Source: Bradyrhizobium frederickii
GTDB taxonomy: Bacteria; Pseudomonadota; Alphaproteobacteria; Rhizobiales; Xanthobacteraceae
NCBI RefSeq assembly: GCF_004570865.1
Contig: NZ_SPQS01000004.1
Coordinates: 372,001-436,000, forward strand
DNA: 64,000 bases
Reading direction: 5' to 3'
The translations under genes and the position numbers were made by a program. Below the pieces are notes generated by a model. That model made no database searches. It was not told the DNA's origin and saw only the letters and a list, made by a program, of their open reading frames with translations. Shown piece by piece: positions 60,666 to 64,000 of this stretch (position 1 is the stretch's first letter; each line of letters opens with the position of its first letter).

Positions 60666-61570
60666 CTGTTGGCTTAGGTCTGGTAGCCCTCGCACTAGCA
60701 GCTGGCAGTGCGACCTGCGTCTTGATTATCCAGGAATTGCACCTTCGTGCACTGGACACGCGGGTATCGAACGCCGTGATGGGCATCCCTTACCAGTCGA
60801 CCCCGTTCCAGGACGTGACCGGTTGGTTTTCATGGCTCGGCATGCGGTATCGGCGCTTCTACGCCGAGGAGAATCTGGATCAACTACGCGCCATCCTTCA
60901 ATCATCAGGTTTCAATCATCGGCGGGCGTTGCCGACCTGGATCGGCGTCAAAGCCGTGAGCACGTTCCTATGCCCAATCATCGCCGCGGGTGTCGCCCTG
61001 CTTCTTGGAAAGGCGCTGACGGATGTGCTGGTCTTCACACTCATGGGCGTGATGATCGGGATTTTGGGGCCGCGATTGATACTAACTGTGATGAAGCGGC
61101 GGTTTGATGCTGCGATTCGGGTCGGCACGCCGGATATGATCGATTTACTGGTTGTGTGCAGCGAAGCGGGAATGGGTCTGGAGAGCGGGCTCGCACGGGT
61201 AGCGCAGGAAATGAGCCAGACCAATCCCTCTGTCGCGCGGGTCTTGCAAGGTCTTATTGACGATCTCCGGATATTGCCAAGCCGCAGCGAGGCATTCGAG
61301 AAATTAGGGGCTACATCGGATGGGCTTCGCCGCTTCGGCACCATGGTCGCTCAAAGCCTGCAATACGGAACGCCCGTGGGCCAGGCTCTGCGGAGTATCG
61401 CTGTCGACCTCCGGCGAGAACGTATTACCAAGCTTGAAGAAAGAGCACACAAGCTGGGCGCCAAGCTGACCATTCCGATGGTGTTGTTCCTGCTTCCAGC
61501 CATGTTCGTCATTTTGGGAGGAAGTCCCATTCTGCACCTGGTGCGTTCGTTTGCAAGCTTCGGTAAGTAG
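60662..61570 (+). CDS. tadC: Tad inner-membrane platform protein TadC
   Basis: 302 residues from a GTG that overlaps the tadB stop by 4 bp. N-terminal transmembrane helix, then the T2SF domain (GTPDMIDLLVVCSEAGMGLE and SGLARVAQEMSQTNPSV) and C-terminal helices (MVLFLLPAMFVILGGSPILH). Partner of TadB. Confidence 0.92.
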   Translation: MTVGLGLVALALAAGSATCVLIIQELHLRALDTRVSNAVMGIPYQSTPFQDVTGWFSWLGMRYRRFYAEENLDQLRAILQSSGFNHRRALPTWIGVKAVSTFLCPIIAAGVALLLGKALTDVLVFTLMGVMIGILGPRLILTVMKRRFDAAIRVGTPDMIDLLVVCSEAGMGLESGLARVAQEMSQTNPSVARVLQGLIDDLRILPSRSEAFEKLGATSDGLRRFGTMVAQSLQYGTPVGQALRSIAVDLRRERITKLEERAHKLGAKLTIPMVLFLLPAMFVILGGSPILHLVRSFASFGK

Positions 61571-61572
61571 CC

Positions 61573-62220
61573 ATGAGCACGGTTACCCTGTCGAAAACCT
61601 CCTCGTACGATCGAACGATGCAACTGTTCGGCGGCATGTGGTTCATGTTGCTGGCACTCGGCGTCGCCTTCAGGATTGGATCATCTGGTAGTGATCCTTG
61701 GCCGTCGCTCCTGTCGAGTTTTTGCCTGGCTGTCTTTTACGTGCTCTTGGGGCTGTTGGTCATCACGCGTCCGCCGGCGAAGGCGCGAGCGGATGGCCTT
61801 CTCCCAAGGCTGGCGGCGTTCGTCGGCACTTATATGCCATGGACGATCGCCTTCTTCGGCAAAACCGACCAAGCGTTGCCGAACCTGGCGTCCACCGCGT
61901 GCGTGTTGATCGGCATGATCATGATGCTGGTCACCATTCGACATCTTGGTAGGTCGTTCAGTCTAGTGCCGCAGGCGCGCAACGTGGTGCAAACGGGTCC
62001 GTATCGGTGGATCAAGCACCCGCTCTATCTTGCGGAAGAAATCGCGGTGCTGGGCGTGGTGCTGAGAAATCCGACGCCGCTGACAGCGGTCTTGCTCGTG
62101 TTGCATATCGGCATCCAGATTTGCCGAATTTACTATGAAGAGGACCTGCTTCGGCGCAACTGCCCCGAGTATTCCGCTTACGAAGCGTCGCGCTGGAGAT
62201 TGATCCCTCATGTTTGGTGA
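61573..62220 (+). CDS. Isoprenylcysteine carboxyl methyltransferase-like membrane protein
   Basis: 215 residues with about five hydrophobic segments. The C-terminal half has the ICMT/PEMT SAM-binding pattern: LGRSFSLVPQARNVVQTGPY, RWIKHPLYLAEEI and YYEEDLLRRNCPEYSAYEAS. It is inserted between tadC and tadE, 2 bp after tadC, and so belongs to the pilus operon. Bacterial members methylate lipids or small molecules; a role in modifying pilus or membrane components is only inferred from position. Confidence 0.85.
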   Translation: MSTVTLSKTSSYDRTMQLFGGMWFMLLALGVAFRIGSSGSDPWPSLLSSFCLAVFYVLLGLLVITRPPAKARADGLLPRLAAFVGTYMPWTIAFFGKTDQALPNLASTACVLIGMIMMLVTIRHLGRSFSLVPQARNVVQTGPYRWIKHPLYLAEEIAVLGVVLRNPTPLTAVLLVLHIGIQICRIYYEEDLLRRNCPEYSAYEASRWRLIPHVW

Positions 62221-62274
62221 GTGCTGTTGACCCGGTCGACGACCGGGGCGGTGAATATCGGTCGAGGTGGGCTC

Positions 62275-62721
62275 ATGAGCCGCAAACAATCTTTCATCGC
62301 GGATCAACGCGGCGCTGTCGCGCTTGAGACCATGATCGTTTACATTTTCTTGGTGTCCTTCCTGCTTGTGCCGCTCGCCGACGTCGCTGCCGCGAGCTTC
62401 CAATTCATCTCCGCGTGGTCGGCGTTGCGCTCCTTCGGGCAGTACGTCCAGTACTACAATCCGCTCGCCCCCGACGGTACAGTGACCTGGAGGGCAGGGC
62501 TCCAGACAATGGTTGCTGGCCATGCGATCAGCAATCTCCAAGTCAAGTGCGGTGACGGGGGCGCTACCTGCTCGCCGAGCAATCTTGAGTCTCCGAAGTA
62601 CATTACGTTTTCGACAACCATCACTTTGGCTCCGATTGGGGCGCGTGTGCCTTTTTGGAGGTCGGTGCTATGTCCCACTACTTGTACGTACACGCTGGCT
62701 TACTCAGAGCGCTTCCAGTAG
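62275..62721 (+). CDS. tadE: TadE-like pseudopilin
   Basis: 148 residues from the ATG at 62275 (GAGGTGGG upstream). The N-terminal signature QRGAVALETMIVYIFLVSF has Gly13 and Glu at +5, a prepilin-peptidase site, followed by a single helix and a periplasmic part with four Cys (likely disulfides). Minor pilin of the Tad system. Confidence 0.88.
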   Translation: MSRKQSFIADQRGAVALETMIVYIFLVSFLLVPLADVAAASFQFISAWSALRSFGQYVQYYNPLAPDGTVTWRAGLQTMVAGHAISNLQVKCGDGGATCSPSNLESPKYITFSTTITLAPIGARVPFWRSVLCPTTCTYTLAYSERFQ

Positions 62722-62729
62722 GTGCTTCC

Positions 62730-64000
62730 ATGCGCAATCTGCTCCGTTCTCGACGAGGCTCTGTCGCATTCGCGACGGTCATCGCGCTCGTGCCACTCAT
62801 CGGAGTTGTCGCGCTCGGGGCCGAGGCAGGATCTTGGTACGTCACCCACAAGCATGCACAGAACGCCGCCGACTCGGCGGCCTTCTCGGGCGCCTTGCGA
62901 CTTTCATGCACGATGGCTGGCGCGGCCTGCGATACACAGTCGGTGGATTATCGTGGGAAGGAATTTGCGGCACAGAACGGGTTTTGCAATTCGAGTCCAC
63001 AGGACAGCACGCAGTATCCCGACACCCAGTGTCCGCCCGCCCTTCCAACCAGAGTCTCGCGAGCCGTGCAGATCGATATCGGCACCTACAATGCAGGCGC
63101 GTTCACAACGCCACCAACAGGCACTGGCAACGCCGTGCGCGCCAGGGTCAGTCAGCAACAACCGGCCTACCTGGCGGCAGTGCTGGGCTTGACCACCGTC
63201 AACATCCCCGCCCAAGCGATTGCAATGGTCCAGCAGCCGAACAAGGCCTGCGTCCTGGCGCTTGGACCTGACCCTGGCGCACTCAAGCTTGCTGGTAACC
63301 TCAGCAACAACGGAACTGGCTGCGCTCTGATGTCGGATACCAGTGTTCAACTTGCCAGCACGCCAACGTTCACAGGCTCGGGGTGGGCAGTTTATGGTGT
63401 GAGTGGCTGCACCCCCTCAGGCAACTGCAGCAATGTTGGCGTGCCGTACAACTATTTCATGACGTATGCTAGCAATCCGCTCAGCAAGCTGGACACCGCA
63501 TCGTTCAACAGCAGGACGGGCAATACAAACATGCCATGCACCCTTCAGGCGGATGGGTGGAAGCATTGCGCGCCGAATAGCGCGGGGACTGGAGCTTACG
63601 GTAGTTTCACGATCCAGAACGGGGACAAGTACGTTTTGGACCCAGGAACATACTTCTTCTACAAAGCAAACATAAAGATGACCGGAGGAGAGCTGAAGGG
63701 CACGGGCGTAACCCTCGTATTGCTCGGAGATTCGCAGCTCTCCATCAACGGGGGTACAGTCGACCTCTCCGCGCCTGTGACCAACACGTTCTCTTCTGAT
63801 CTGAATGGCGTCCTGATTGATGATCAGGCTCCGACCAAGACCAGCAACAAGGTTACCATCAACGGTGGTGGTCAAGTTAGTCTGGGCGGGGCTCTGTACT
63901 TCCCCAAGGTCGACGTTAACTGGGCCGGAACGACTGCCAGTGCCAATACGACCTGTGCGCAGGTGATCGCCAAAACACTCGACATGAGTGGCGGCGCCTA
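62730..64000 (+). CDS. tadG: TadG-like pilus protein (3' partial)
   Basis: The frame runs from the ATG at 62730 to the window end without a stop (423 codons visible). The N-terminus RRGSVAFATVIALVPLIGVV is a TadE/TadG-type membrane anchor without the +5 Glu. It continues EAGSWYVTHKHAQNAADSAA, the usual Tad_N helix, then a long periplasmic beta-rich part with repeated Asn/Gly/Thr and several Cys (NNGTGCALM, LDPGTYFFYKANIKMTGGEL). Starts 8 bp after tadE. Probably anchors or regulates the pilus. Confidence 0.87.
   Translation, partial: MRNLLRSRRGSVAFATVIALVPLIGVVALGAEAGSWYVTHKHAQNAADSAAFSGALRLSCTMAGAACDTQSVDYRGKEFAAQNGFCNSSPQDSTQYPDTQCPPALPTRVSRAVQIDIGTYNAGAFTTPPTGTGNAVRARVSQQQPAYLAAVLGLTTVNIPAQAIAMVQQPNKACVLALGPDPGALKLAGNLSNNGTGCALMSDTSVQLASTPTFTGSGWAVYGVSGCTPSGNCSNVGVPYNYFMTYASNPLSKLDTASFNSRTGNTNMPCTLQADGWKHCAPNSAGTGAYGSFTIQNGDKYVLDPGTYFFYKANIKMTGGELKGTGVTLVLLGDSQLSINGGTVDLSAPVTNTFSSDLNGVLIDDQAPTKTSNKVTINGGGQVSLGGALYFPKVDVNWAGTTASANTTCAQVIAKTLDMSGGA

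Overview
The window looks like a piece of a GC-rich alphaproteobacterial chromosome, most likely Bradyrhizobium or a close relative. This rests on composition, on the alphaproteobacterial style of the Tad locus and H-NS-like protein, and on the many small Bradyrhizobium-type hypotheticals; no marker gene fixes the species. Most of the DNA is devoted to making, exporting or anchoring surface proteins, and AT-rich intergenic islands recur upstream of these genes.

Layout. (1) 1-6.5 kb: the 3' part of a beta-helix/Ig-repeat protein with a type I secretion tail, a strong terminator, then a PrtD-type ABC exporter and its HlyD adaptor. (2) 7.3-22.8 kb, the most interesting region. On the minus strand, read from 21.3 kb down to 7.3 kb, lie a GAF-HlyD fusion, a PqqD-like/M50 metalloprotease/HlyD fusion, a shortened SecA-like ATPase, a 1901-residue protein with an N-terminal LEPR-XLL motif, an exosortase, a small membrane-anchored partner, and a 77-residue protein with a PEP-CTERM-like tail. 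A further HlyD-like periplasmic adaptor is encoded divergently. I read the block as a candidate dedicated export and processing system for the LEPR-XLL giant protein. (3) 23.4-30.7 kb: a LapG/BTLCP-type cysteine protease, two left-handed beta-helix proteins of lower GC, an IS3 remnant, an H-NS-like protein, a LuxR-type response regulator, a Tat-signal glycine-rich protein and a Crp/Fnr regulator. (4) 30.7-39.6 kb: ordinary chromosomal genes (LLM monooxygenase, UvrD-like helicase, TMEM175-like channel, YCII protein, periplasmic binding protein, hybrid histidine kinase).

(5) 39.6-43.0 kb: a 14-codon minus-strand gene with a near-consensus promoter, an exceptionally long Shine-Dalgarno match and its own terminator; next to it a tRNA-Gly(TCC), followed by a decayed island (integrase, MFS, LysR and VOC remnants, with an intact DinB/TetR pair). 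(6) 44.1-54.5 kb: a 3475-residue RTX/VCBS adhesin with exactly 21 in-register repeats of 306 bp. (7) 55.4-64.0 kb: a Tad/Flp pilus locus (flp, cpaA, cpaB, cpaE, cpaF, tadB, tadC, an isoprenylcysteine-methyltransferase-like gene, tadE, tadG running off the end) with no secretin gene between cpaB and cpaE.

How they may work together: the type I exporter at 3.2-6.5 kb is the only complete ABC/adaptor pair in the window and could serve both the upstream Ig-repeat protein and the giant adhesin. The LEPR-XLL protein has no RTX tail and probably uses the SecA-like/M50/HlyD set instead. These functional links are inferences from gene order and motifs.
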